Positions 1-7,534 of a DNA stretch of 26,716 bases are shown here, piece by piece. Source of the DNA: JBKEAR01 sp047972425 (GTDB taxonomy: Bacteria > Pseudomonadota > Alphaproteobacteria > JBKEAR01); contig JBKEAR010000018.1 of assembly GCA_047972425.1 (NCBI GenBank), positions 1-26,716 of the forward strand. The letters are read 5' to 3'. The notes under the pieces were generated by a model. The model had not been told where the DNA came from and made no database searches. It saw nothing but the letters and a program-made list of their open reading frames with translations. Both the position numbers and the translations under genes were made by a program. How positions within the stretch are numbered: position 1 is the first letter of the stretch; each line of letters begins with the position of its first letter.

Positions 1-378
1 ACAGAGGGTATGCCTGATTATATTCGCTCAGATAACGGCTCTGAATTTACAGCCAAAATATTACAGGATTGGTTAAAGCAACTTAAGGTAAGAACAGCAT
101 TCATAGAGCCAGGTTCACCATGGGAGAATGGCTATAATGAAAGCTTTAATGGTCGGTTGAGAGATGAGTGCTTGAATGGTGAGGTCTTTCATACACTTAA
201 GGAAGCGCAAGTTATTATCGGTGATTGGCGCAATCATTATACTCATATACGGCCACATAGCTCGGTAGGTTATAAACCGCCAATGCCGATGATGCACGTC
301 ATGGGAGAAGCTTGCTCAGCTCCGCTTCACAATCATCTCCCATTACATCAGAACAAATATGAAACATTACGAACTTAA
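1..378 (+). CDS. IS3-family transposase OrfB, C-terminal part (partial at left edge)
   Basis: This is the end of a DDE transposase with an rve integrase core. The reading frame is open to base 1, so the ATG at position 10 is internal and not a start. The SDNGSEF motif carries the second catalytic Asp, and ENGYNESFNGRLRDE carries the catalytic Glu. IEPGSPWENGY and the HYTHIRPHSSVGYKPP tail are typical of the IS407-like branch of IS3 elements. These proteins cut and join the element ends and are usually made by frameshifting from OrfA, which would lie left of the window. The frame looks intact to its stop. Confidence 0.9.
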   Translation, partial: TEGMPDYIRSDNGSEFTAKILQDWLKQLKVRTAFIEPGSPWENGYNESFNGRLRDECLNGEVFHTLKEAQVIIGDWRNHYTHIRPHSSVGYKPPMPMMHVMGEACSAPLHNHLPLHQNKYETLRT

Positions 379-406
379 AACTGGACTATATTTTGGGGGT
401 TGACCA
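1..406 (+). mobile_element. IS3-family insertion sequence, right end only
   Basis: The 3' part of an insertion sequence enters from the left edge. It comprises the C-terminal transposase coding region and a short tail. The likely terminal inverted repeat is at 382-406 and ends in TTGACCA; read inward from the end it starts TGGTCAACCCCC. The terminal TG...CA form is typical of IS3-family elements. The left end and the target duplication are outside the window, so completeness cannot be judged, and the exact right boundary (406) is inferred from the CA terminus. Confidence 0.72.
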
Positions 407-409
407 GGT

Positions 410-488
410 GGGTGTGTTCGGTTTTAATGATTAACCATTGTCAAAATTTTAGTTTGTGAGCAAAACACACCCCGTCAGGCTATGCCTG
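410..488. repeat. Short inverted-repeat stretch next to the IS end
   Basis: GGGTGTGTT at 410-418 is inverted at 464-472 (AACACACCC). It is followed by a small palindrome, CAGGC-TAT-GCCTG, at 476-488. No gene is visible between the IS and the stop of the rsmB-like gene. The structure looks like a small intergenic repeat beside which the insertion sequence landed. Only one copy is in the window, so its family is not established. Confidence 0.4.
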
Positions 489-491
489 CCA

Positions 492-514
492 CCCCTCTAA
501 AAGAGGGGATTTTT
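492..514 (+). terminator. Rho-independent terminator-like hairpin
   Basis: CCCCTCT (492-498) and AGAGGGG (502-508) pair perfectly around a 3-nt loop and are followed by ATTTTT on the plus strand. In plus orientation it would stop transcription coming from the insertion sequence. On the minus strand no T-run follows the stem, so it is a poorer stop for the rsmB-like gene, which ends at 522. Confidence 0.65.
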
Positions 515-521
515 ATTGATA

Positions 522-1856
522 TTATTTTTTCTCTAATACAGCCATAAAGAAGCCATCGCTATTTTCCACATTGGGGTAAATTTTAAGGTAGGGGGAGGTT
601 GGCTCTTTAGTAAAGCCTTTGGCTTGGGCTTTTTCTTTTAACTCATGGGCGATGGAATGATGCTCTGTTATGGGAATAAGCTTCATGCTTGCATGGTTTT
701 CTAAAATATAAGCTACTTGCTGCTCATTCTCTTGGGCGAGCAGTGAGCAAGTCATATAATAAAGCGTTCCGCCTGTTTTGAGATAAGGCAAAGCATCATC
801 AATAATCTGGCGTTGTGTGGCCATAATTTCTTCTAAACGTTCTGGCGAAAGCCTTAATTTGAGGTCGGGGTTGCGCTGCCATGTGCCTGTACCCGAACAA
901 GGAACATCGAGTATCAGCACATCAATTTGCCCCTTTAGGTGATTAAGAGCAGGTAAATTTTTGGGCAAAATAGCCACTTTAGGCTTGGGCAAGCCTGCAC
1001 GCTTAAACCGCATTTGCGCTTCTTTGAGTTTACCCGCCGTAACATCGGATAATATTACATTTAAATTGGGGTTTTGCGATGCCAAATAAAGGGATTTACC
1101 CCCCGCACCTGCACAATAATCCCACAAACTTCGTTTGTTTGTTATATTAACAAGATTACATAATATTTGCGCACCTTTATCCTGCACTTCAATCAGGCCG
1201 TTTTGGTAGAGCGGATAATTGCGTAAATCGATATTTTCATCGCCATAAAGCTCAATTAAATGGGGGGTGAGGCTGGGGATATCGTCATCGGCATCTTGGG
1301 CGAGTTTCACCGCAATGCCATCGCCTTCCATATCCTCTAAAATATCAAGGCGCTCCCCCTTATTTGGGTTGCTCCGAAAATAAGGTTTCAGGATATTGCG
1401 GCTCATAAAAGCAAAGCTTGATAATATAACCTCCCCTTGGTTCTGCAATAGGCTGGGTAGGAGAAAATCGGGGAGTTCTAAGGCATCGTCAAAGCCATCA
1501 AAACCTGCAAGCAGGCTAAGGGCTTGTAATTCATCGGCCGTTAATGGCTCGGGCGTATAACCACCCATAAATAAAGCTTGTAAGTCGGCGCTATCCTTAC
1601 CTTCGCAAGTATAAAGATAAACTAAAATAAGGGAGCGCTCATCATCGGGCAAGCCGCAAGCCGAGATTATACGTGACAGATTATAATAATGGCGAAAGAT
1701 TTGCATGGCCATGTTAAAAACCGCACGCCGGTCTTTAGAACCTGCATAACGCCTTGTTTTAAAAAACTCTTTATGAAAACGCTTAAAAGGGGCATTTTGC
1801 CCCTTAAATTCCCTTAAGAGTTCCATACAGGTTGCAATATGGGCAGCGGGTCTCAT
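522..1856 (-). CDS. RsmB/NOP-family RNA (cytosine-5) methyltransferase
   Basis: This is a class I SAM-dependent RNA m5C methyltransferase of 444 aa, the usual length for alphaproteobacterial RsmB/NOP2-Sun relatives. The SAM-binding loop CAGAGGK is at residues 248-254. Motif IV, DVPCSGTGTWQRNPDLK, carries Cys320, and motif VI, MTCSLL, carries Cys370; in this family one Cys attacks the base and the other helps release the product. The N-terminal 150 residues resemble the NusB/RsmB-like helical leader. The target is probably rRNA (RsmB methylates 16S C967 in E. coli), but the exact site is not deducible here. It lies 3 nt downstream of the guaB stop, so the two genes are very likely cotranscribed. 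Confidence 0.88.
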   Translation of the reverse strand: MRPAAHIATCMELLREFKGQNAPFKRFHKEFFKTRRYAGSKDRRAVFNMAMQIFRHYYNLSRIISACGLPDDERSLILVYLYTCEGKDSADLQALFMGGYTPEPLTADELQALSLLAGFDGFDDALELPDFLLPSLLQNQGEVILSSFAFMSRNILKPYFRSNPNKGERLDILEDMEGDGIAVKLAQDADDDIPSLTPHLIELYGDENIDLRNYPLYQNGLIEVQDKGAQILCNLVNITNKRSLWDYCAGAGGKSLYLASQNPNLNVILSDVTAGKLKEAQMRFKRAGLPKPKVAILPKNLPALNHLKGQIDVLILDVPCSGTGTWQRNPDLKLRLSPERLEEIMATQRQIIDDALPYLKTGGTLYYMTCSLLAQENEQQVAYILENHASMKLIPITEHHSIAHELKEKAQAKGFTKEPTSPYLKIYPNVENSDGFFMAVLEKK

Positions 1857-1859
1857 GGA

Positions 1860-3332
1860 TTATTGCTGCCGATAATTGGGGGCTTCTTTCGTGATAGTAA
1901 CATCATGCACATGGCTTTCGCGCAGGCCTGCCCCTGTGATACGGCGGAAGGTGCAACGGCTTTGCATTTGGGGGATTGTGGCATTACCTGTATAACCCAT
2001 AGATGAGCGCAAACCGCCGGTAAGCTGATGAATAACGGCTGAAACTTGGCCTTTATAAGGTACACGGCCTTCGATACCCTCGGGCACTAATTTTAGGCTA
2101 TCTTGGACTTCACCTTGAAAATAGCGATCTGCCGAGCCACGTGCCATGGCGGCGAGTGAGCCCATACCCCGGTAAGATTTATAAGAGCGCCCTTGATAGA
2201 GAAAAACTTCGCCCGGGGCTTCATCGGTACCCGCTAAAAGAGAGCCAATCATGGCTACTGATGCACCGGCGGCAATGGCCTTGGCTAAATCGCCACTAAA
2301 TTTAATACCGCCATCGGCAATAACGGGTACATTACGGCTACGGGCATATTCGGCAACCTCTAAAATGGCCGAAAGTTGGGGCATGCCCACACCGGCCACC
2401 ATGCGTGTGGTACAAATAGTGCCGGGGCCAATGCCCACTTTAACACAATTGGCACCCGCATTAATCAGCGCTTCGGCCGCTTGGGGCGTGGCGATATTGC
2501 CCGCAATAATTTGGGCATCGGGGTGGGCTTTGCGGATTGCAGCAACGGTTTCTATTACACCGCGGCTATGGCCATGGGCGGTATCCACCACCACGGCATC
2601 GGCACCGGCTGCAATAAGTGCAAGGCCACGTTTAATACCTTTTTCGCCCACACCTGTGGCCGCAGCCACACGCAAGCGACCTTTGCTATCTTTACACGCA
2701 AGGGGGTGCGATTGCTCTTTTTCGATATCTTTGGTGGTGATTAAACCCACACAATGGAAATTATCGTCTACAATCAATAGCTTTTCGATACGATGCTTAT
2801 GGAGCAATTTTTTGGCTTCTTCTTTCGATACATCAATGGGTGCGGTAACCAAGGGGGCCTCGGGCTTGTGGGTGGTCATGAGCTCGCTGACCTTTAAGCT
2901 TAAGTCATTGGCAAATCTTGTATCTCGGTTGGTTAAAATGCCAATGAGTTTATTGCTGCTATCCACCACCGGTAAAGCCGAAAATTGGTTTTTGGCCATA
3001 ATATCTAAGGCATCGCCCAAAGTTTTATTGGCCTCGATAGTTAAAGGGTCAACCACCATGCCGGCTTCGAATTTTTTTACCTTAATTACCTCGGCACATT
3101 GCGCAGGGGTTTCAAGATTTTTATGGATAACCCCCATACCGCCCATTTGTGCCATGGCAATGGCCATTGCGCTTTCGGTTACGGTATCCATAGCGGCAGA
3201 AATAAGGGGGATATTAAGGGCAATTTTTTCGGTGAGTTGAGTTTGGGTATTGGCCATATTGGGCAATACTTCGCTTTCGGCCGGAACCAAAAGAACATCA
3301 TCAAAAGTAAGGGCTTCTTTAAACTGAGACAT
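1860..3332 (-). CDS. guaB: Inosine-5'-monophosphate dehydrogenase
   Basis: It oxidises IMP to XMP with NAD+, the committed step of guanine nucleotide synthesis, in the cytoplasm. The 490 aa are full length for bacterial IMPDH. The TIM barrel is split by a two-CBS (Bateman) module at about residues 95-205, which binds adenine and guanine nucleotides for allosteric control. The catalytic loop GIGPGTICTTR places the nucleophile at Cys307 (305 in E. coli), and the flap region with YRGMGSLAAM follows. The GGAG ribosome-binding site lies 7 nt before the ATG, and part of it falls in a hairpin described separately. The coding strand is minus; the long open frames on the plus strand across this gene are antisense shadows. 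Confidence 0.97.
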   Translation of the reverse strand: MSQFKEALTFDDVLLVPAESEVLPNMANTQTQLTEKIALNIPLISAAMDTVTESAMAIAMAQMGGMGVIHKNLETPAQCAEVIKVKKFEAGMVVDPLTIEANKTLGDALDIMAKNQFSALPVVDSSNKLIGILTNRDTRFANDLSLKVSELMTTHKPEAPLVTAPIDVSKEEAKKLLHKHRIEKLLIVDDNFHCVGLITTKDIEKEQSHPLACKDSKGRLRVAAATGVGEKGIKRGLALIAAGADAVVVDTAHGHSRGVIETVAAIRKAHPDAQIIAGNIATPQAAEALINAGANCVKVGIGPGTICTTRMVAGVGMPQLSAILEVAEYARSRNVPVIADGGIKFSGDLAKAIAAGASVAMIGSLLAGTDEAPGEVFLYQGRSYKSYRGMGSLAAMARGSADRYFQGEVQDSLKLVPEGIEGRVPYKGQVSAVIHQLTGGLRSSMGYTGNATIPQMQSRCTFRRITGAGLRESHVHDVTITKEAPNYRQQ

Positions 3333-3371
3333 GTCAATTCTCCAAGGAAATCAATATTATTAGAATTGACA
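3332..3371 (-). promoter_or_regulatory. Inverted repeat covering guaB +1 region, RBS and start codon
   Basis: A perfect 10-bp inverted repeat lies at 3332-3341 and 3362-3371, separated by 20 nt. In the transcript the right arm includes the last bases of the GGAG ribosome-binding site and the A of the ATG. The left arm falls within the first bases after the predicted transcription start. It could be an RNA hairpin that hides the ribosome-binding site, or a DNA operator with half-sites 30 bp apart. The sequence does not decide between these. Confidence 0.55.
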
Positions 3372-3375
3372 ACGT

Positions 3376-3404
3376 AACATACACGCTTTTGCTTAATATG
3401 CCAA
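3376..3404 (-). promoter_or_regulatory. Sigma70-like promoter of guaB
   Basis: On the minus strand, TTGGCA (3399-3404) matches the -35 consensus at 5 of 6 bases. It is followed by a 17-nt spacer and TATGTT (3376-3381) as the -10. Transcription would start near 3369, giving a leader of about 37 nt that begins at the inverted repeat. Confidence 0.65.
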
Positions 3405-3427
3405 GTTTATTTTATGATTAAAAATAA

Positions 3428-4018
3428 TTAACCCGATTTTGTTACATCGCGGTCATTGAGCGGTTGGATTTCCCGCGCATTATTATCGCGTACCGCCCTT
3501 ATGGCATCTATCTGTTTTTGCTCGGCATAATGGGGTTCGTAAAACACCTGCCAAGAAACATTCTCGGTACAAGGGGCGGTGGTTAAGCTGCCATCGTAGT
3601 GGAGCGTGGTAATATTTTTGGGCAGTAAAAGCTCCGGATTAATGGTAAAGCTATGCTCGGTGTCTATATAAGGTAGGGCGTCAATCAGTTTTTGTAATTC
3701 GGGCGAGGGTTGTGTGGCTTCGTATAATACACCCAATACCACAAATTGGTCGAGCTCCGCATTATAATGAACAAAATGGATTTCCATCGGGTAATCCTTA
3801 TTGTTTATATGATGCTCAGAGGGTGTATGAAAATGAAATTCTACAAAATCAAACCGCTGTTTTTTAAAGATAATATGGCCACCATCGCCATAAGCACGGA
3901 CCAAATATCCGGTATCTTCTAAGCGGGCATCAAATTGATGCCATTGGATCACAAAGCTTTCATGGCTATGTGTGTTATCGTTGGTTAAGTCTAAATTAAT
4001 GGGAGATTGCCGGTGCAT
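3428..4018 (-). CDS. Alpha-class carbonic anhydrase, no signal peptide
   Basis: It interconverts CO2 and bicarbonate. The alpha-class zinc ligands are visible as FHFH (His62, His64) and EIHFVH (His81), with the gatekeeper Glu68 and the substrate-pocket SLTTAP motif. The protein is short (196 aa) and starts directly at the conserved QSPIN motif. The usual N-terminal signal peptide and the preceding segment that holds one disulfide Cys are absent, and only one Cys remains (in APCTE). The start is supported by an AGGGGC ribosome-binding site 5 nt upstream; the frame is open further upstream but has no ATG before its stop. A cytoplasmic location is inferred. It lies 95 nt upstream of guaB, which has its own promoter. 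Confidence 0.9.
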   Translation of the reverse strand: MHRQSPINLDLTNDNTHSHESFVIQWHQFDARLEDTGYLVRAYGDGGHIIFKKQRFDFVEFHFHTPSEHHINNKDYPMEIHFVHYNAELDQFVVLGVLYEATQPSPELQKLIDALPYIDTEHSFTINPELLLPKNITTLHYDGSLTTAPCTENVSWQVFYEPHYAEQKQIDAIRAVRDNNAREIQPLNDRDVTKSG

Positions 4019-4196
4019 TTTGCCCCTATATGTTGTTAAAACCTTATTTAAACTTTCTATATTGTATAACGGTTTTTTATATCAAGGTCTAGCCAATTTT
4101 TAAATAGGTAAAATTTTTGTGCAAAATATAATGATTATATGATGGAGCTAAAATAATATAATCTTTTATAATTATTCTATTATAGATATTTCCTTA

Positions 4197-4242
4197 TTGA
4201 CTTTATGGATATTCATTCATAAAATATGAATATTCATTCATA
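4197..4242 (+). promoter_or_regulatory. Promoter with overlapping 21-bp-spaced direct repeat
   Basis: TTGACT (4197-4202), a 17-nt spacer and TAAAAT (4220-4225) form a good sigma70-like promoter for the cytochrome-reductase unit. The 13-bp sequence ATATTCATTCATA occurs twice, at 4209-4221 and 4230-4242, exactly 21 bp apart (two helical turns). The first copy sits between -35 and -10, the second at about +1. A 12-bp palindrome, ATGAATATTCAT (4226-4237), overlaps the second copy. The TTCAT core recalls TorR boxes of the E. coli tor operon, but the position over the core promoter would suit a repressor better than an activator. Operator identity is inferred. Confidence 0.6.
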
Positions 4243-4264
4243 ATGAAAAATAGAGGAAAATTAT

Positions 4265-4939
4265 ATGAAGAAAATACTGGCATCTCTGATGTTGCTTGGG
4301 CTATCAGTACAAGCCTATGGCGACCCTGCGGAAATATTAACAGAAATTACGGGTGCATCAACCAAGGCCAAACAGGCCGATACCACCTATTATAATATAT
4401 CCACCACTCCGTTATTTTTAGATAAAGCCAATTTGAGTGAAAAAGGCGAAGGGCGTGTGTTAACCATGGCTGCAGTAAAAGTTTTGGTTGTGGATGATGA
4501 TATCAATTTAATGGAGGTAGAAATTACTGGTTGGCAACCCGATAATGTGGGGCATGTGATTTATGCGGCCAAGGGTAAACGAATTATAAAAGCGCTCATT
4601 GGTAAAGCGAATGCCGATAAAATTGAAAAACTCGGTAGTGAAATAGATGAAGAAACCGAGCAAAGTTGGAACCGAGTCTCGTTAAAAGCATGGGTGAAGA
4701 CCGATAATTTTATTGCCGATGCCACTTTGCTTAATAATTATGGCGATGAACTTAACCATGCCAATTGTTCGTCATGCCATTCTATTCGTACGGCAGACCA
4801 TTATTTGGCAAACCAATGGCCGGGAATTTTAAAATCTATGAAGCGCTTTGTTTCTATGGATGATCAACAATATGACAGCCTGCAAATGTATCTGCAATAT
4901 AATGCCAAAGATATGCAAGCAGGCGAAACAACACATTAA
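4265..4939 (+). CDS. Periplasmic monohaem c-type cytochrome, TorC C-terminal-domain-like
   Basis: The likely electron donor to the molybdoenzyme that follows. It has a signal peptide at residues 1-19 (cleavage after AYG). A 130-residue haem-free domain contains an SH3-like stretch (VLVVDDDINLMEVEITGW). A single CXXCH haem site lies at residues 168-172 (CSSCH). After the haem site, the pattern HYLANQWPGILKSMKRF...LQMYLQYNAKDM matches what I recall of the last, single-haem domain of pentahaem TorC/DorC cytochromes. The N-terminal tetrahaem NapC/NirT domain that takes electrons from quinol in TorC is absent. An AGAGGA ribosome-binding site precedes the ATG, and the reductase starts 21 nt after the stop, so an operon is likely. 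The direction of electron flow is inferred. Confidence 0.82.
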   Translation: MKKILASLMLLGLSVQAYGDPAEILTEITGASTKAKQADTTYYNISTTPLFLDKANLSEKGEGRVLTMAAVKVLVVDDDINLMEVEITGWQPDNVGHVIYAAKGKRIIKALIGKANADKIEKLGSEIDEETEQSWNRVSLKAWVKTDNFIADATLLNNYGDELNHANCSSCHSIRTADHYLANQWPGILKSMKRFVSMDDQQYDSLQMYLQYNAKDMQAGETTH

Positions 4940-4960
4940 AATAAGGTAGAGGATAAACAA

Positions 4961-7393
4961 ATGAAAAGACGTGATTTTTTAAAAACAACTGCTTTTGGTA
5001 GTGGTGTTTTATTGGTAAGCCCATCGCTATTTGCCAATGCAACAGCAACAATGGCAGGTGATGGCGTATTTATGAATGCATCGCATTGGGGTGCATTTAA
5101 AGCCACGGTTAAAGATGGTAAATGGGTAGGTATTAGGGCATGGGAGAACGACCCAATGCCTTCGCATCAGTTAGAAGGTGTGTTAGATGTTGTTTATTCG
5201 CCCTCACGGATTAAATATCCCATGGTGCGCCGTGCTTTTTTAGAAAAAGGTAAAGATGCCGACCGCTCCACCCGTGGCCAAGATGACTTTGTGCGTGTAA
5301 GTTGGGATGAAGCCTTAGATTTAGTTGCCGCCGAGGTAACGCGTGTGCAAAATGAATATGGTCCTAAAGGATTATTTGCAGGTTCTTACGGTTGGAAAAG
5401 CCCCGGCAAACTCCATAACTGCCGTGTATTGCTCAGCCGTTGTTTAGGCATGAAGGGTGGATTTGTAAACCATGTGGGCGATTACTCTACCGGTGCAGCC
5501 CAAGTGATTATGCCCCATGTGGTGGGTACATTAGAGGTTTATGAGCAACAAACCGCATGGCCAAATGTGGTAGAAAATACCGAATGCTTGGTTCTTTGGG
5601 GGGCAGACCCTTATAAAACCGCACAAATTGGCTGGGTAGTGCCCGACCATGGTTACGCCGATGGTTTAGAAGCTTATAAACAAACGGGTAAAGAGATTAT
5701 CTCGATTGACCCGATTAATACAAAATCGGCCAAGCATTTGGGTGCCGAATGGGTATCTATTCGCCCGCAAACCGATGTAGCCATGATGCTTGGTATGGCG
5801 CATACATTGGTAGATGAAAATTTGGTGGACGAAGATTTTATTGCCGAATATACCACAGGTTACGACCAATTTTTACCCTATTTAATGGGCGAGATGGATG
5901 GCACACCCAAAACAGCCGAATGGGCAGCCGAAATTTGTGATGTCCCTGCCGAGCAAATTAAAGCTTTAGTGCGCAAATTTAAAGAAAAACGCACCATGTT
6001 GGCCTCGGGCTGGGGTATTCAGCGCATGCATCATGGCGAGCAAGCTCATTGGATGTTGGTTACATTAGCCGCAATGCTTGGGCAAATCGGCTTGCCGGGT
6101 GGTGGTTTTGGCTTAAGCTATCATTATTCATCGGGTGGTTCGCCTACTGCCGATGGTGTTGCGCTTTCGGGCATTAGCAGTGGTGGCGCAGCCGTAGAGG
6201 GTGCCGCATGGCTAACATCAGAAGGGGCAGCGGCTATTCCATTAGCACGTATTGTCGATATGCTAGAAAATCCGGGTGCAGAGTTCGATTTTAACGGTAC
6301 AAAAGATGTTTATCCTGATGTTAAAATGGCCTATTGGGTGGGTGGCAACCCATTTGCCCACCACCAAGACCGTAACCGTATGGTAAAAGCATGGGAAAAA
6401 CTCGAAACCTTTATTGTGCATGATTTCCAATGGACAGCCACTGCCCGCCATGCCGATATTGTGTTACCTGCAACGACTGCTTTTGAACGTAACGATATAG
6501 AAGTTTATGGCGATTATTCGGGTAAAGCGATTGTGGCGATGCAAAAATTGGTAGAGCCAATGTATGAATCGAAATCCGACTTTGAAATCTTTACAGCACT
6601 TTCGGAACGTTTTGGTTTTGCCGATAAATTCACCGAAAGTAAGAGTGAAATGGAATGGCTTAAAGAATTTTATAACAAGGCTTATGCCCAAGCCGAGGCT
6701 CGTAATATTGCAATGCTCGATTTCGATACTTTTTGGGCTGCCGGTATGACTGAATTTAAAACATCAGAAGAAGCCAAACAATGGGTACGTTACGGCGAAT
6801 TCAGAGAAGATCCTCTACTTAATCCCCTTGGTACGCCATCGGGTATGATAGAGATTTACTCTAAAAATATCGAGAAAATGGGTTATGACGATTGTAAAGC
6901 TTATCCATCATGGATGGAACCATTGGAGCGTGTTGGCCGAAGTGATAGTCAATTCCCGTTACATGTCAATACCGGTCACCCTGAAAGCCGCTTACATTCG
7001 CAACTTTGCGGTACAAAATTGCGTGAGACTTATGCGGTAAATGGTCGTGAACCCATGTGGATAAACCCTAAAACGGCCGAAGCCCGTGGCATTAATGATG
7101 GCGATATTGTCCGTGTATATAATGAGCGTGGCCAAATTTTAGCCGGTGCGGTTGTTACCGAAGATATCCGTGAAGATACTATTTGGGTTGCCGAAGGCGG
7201 TTGGTATAACCCAGTAGAGCCAGGTGTTGGAAATACTCTTGATGCCTATGGCGATGTAAATGTACTTACGCCCGATATTGGTACTTCTAAATTAGCACAA
7301 GGTAACTGCGGTCATACTGTAATTGCCGATGTAGAGAAATTTACAGGCGAAGTTCCAGAGCTCTATGTATTTAGTGCACCAACCAATGGTTAA
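4961..7393 (+). CDS. torA: Periplasmic TMAO/DMSO reductase, molybdopterin (bis-MGD) enzyme
   Basis: It reduces trimethylamine N-oxide or dimethyl sulfoxide as a terminal electron acceptor. The 810 aa match TorA/DorA length. A Tat signal KRRDFLK opens the protein, so it is exported folded. There is no N-terminal Fe-S cysteine cluster, as in the TorA/DorA/BisC branch. The molybdenum ligand is Ser176 in GDYSTGAAQVIMPHVVGT. MLGQIGLPGGGFGLSYHYS and FERNDIEVYGDYS are cofactor-binding stretches. GSYGWKSPG carries Tyr143, which lines up with Tyr114 of Rhodobacter DMSO reductases, whereas E. coli TorA lacks this Tyr. The C-terminal third reads like TorA (REDPLLNPLGTPSGMIEIYSK). The preferred substrate is therefore uncertain. 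No TorD-type chaperone gene is adjacent. Confidence 0.93.
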   Translation: MKRRDFLKTTAFGSGVLLVSPSLFANATATMAGDGVFMNASHWGAFKATVKDGKWVGIRAWENDPMPSHQLEGVLDVVYSPSRIKYPMVRRAFLEKGKDADRSTRGQDDFVRVSWDEALDLVAAEVTRVQNEYGPKGLFAGSYGWKSPGKLHNCRVLLSRCLGMKGGFVNHVGDYSTGAAQVIMPHVVGTLEVYEQQTAWPNVVENTECLVLWGADPYKTAQIGWVVPDHGYADGLEAYKQTGKEIISIDPINTKSAKHLGAEWVSIRPQTDVAMMLGMAHTLVDENLVDEDFIAEYTTGYDQFLPYLMGEMDGTPKTAEWAAEICDVPAEQIKALVRKFKEKRTMLASGWGIQRMHHGEQAHWMLVTLAAMLGQIGLPGGGFGLSYHYSSGGSPTADGVALSGISSGGAAVEGAAWLTSEGAAAIPLARIVDMLENPGAEFDFNGTKDVYPDVKMAYWVGGNPFAHHQDRNRMVKAWEKLETFIVHDFQWTATARHADIVLPATTAFERNDIEVYGDYSGKAIVAMQKLVEPMYESKSDFEIFTALSERFGFADKFTESKSEMEWLKEFYNKAYAQAEARNIAMLDFDTFWAAGMTEFKTSEEAKQWVRYGEFREDPLLNPLGTPSGMIEIYSKNIEKMGYDDCKAYPSWMEPLERVGRSDSQFPLHVNTGHPESRLHSQLCGTKLRETYAVNGREPMWINPKTAEARGINDGDIVRVYNERGQILAGAVVTEDIREDTIWVAEGGWYNPVEPGVGNTLDAYGDVNVLTPDIGTSKLAQGNCGHTVIADVEKFTGEVPELYVFSAPTNG

Positions 7394-7419
7394 TTAAATA
7401 CTCAATAATTACTGATAAA

Positions 7420-7447
7420 GCAGAGCTATTATGGCTCTGCTTTTTTT
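7420..7447 (+). terminator. Rho-independent terminator after the reductase gene
   Basis: GCAGAGC (7420-7426) pairs perfectly with GCTCTGC (7434-7440) around a 7-nt loop and is followed by seven T. It separates the reductase unit from the glutathione transferase gene. Confidence 0.92.
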
Positions 7448-7534
7448 ATAAAAAAACAATACAGATAAATATGGTGTAAATTGATAATCTATTTATAATA
7501 TCTTAGATATAAATTTCAAAAATCAGAGGTCATA

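Noticed and set aside
2251..3240. Long open frame of 329 codons on the plus strand
   Set aside because: It is entirely antisense to guaB, whose product is unmistakable. The translation has low-complexity Ala/Ser/Leu composition and no family signature.
4019..4196. Riboswitch or small RNA in the divergent region
   Set aside because: The stretch is AT-rich with no strong stems or recognisable aptamer motifs.
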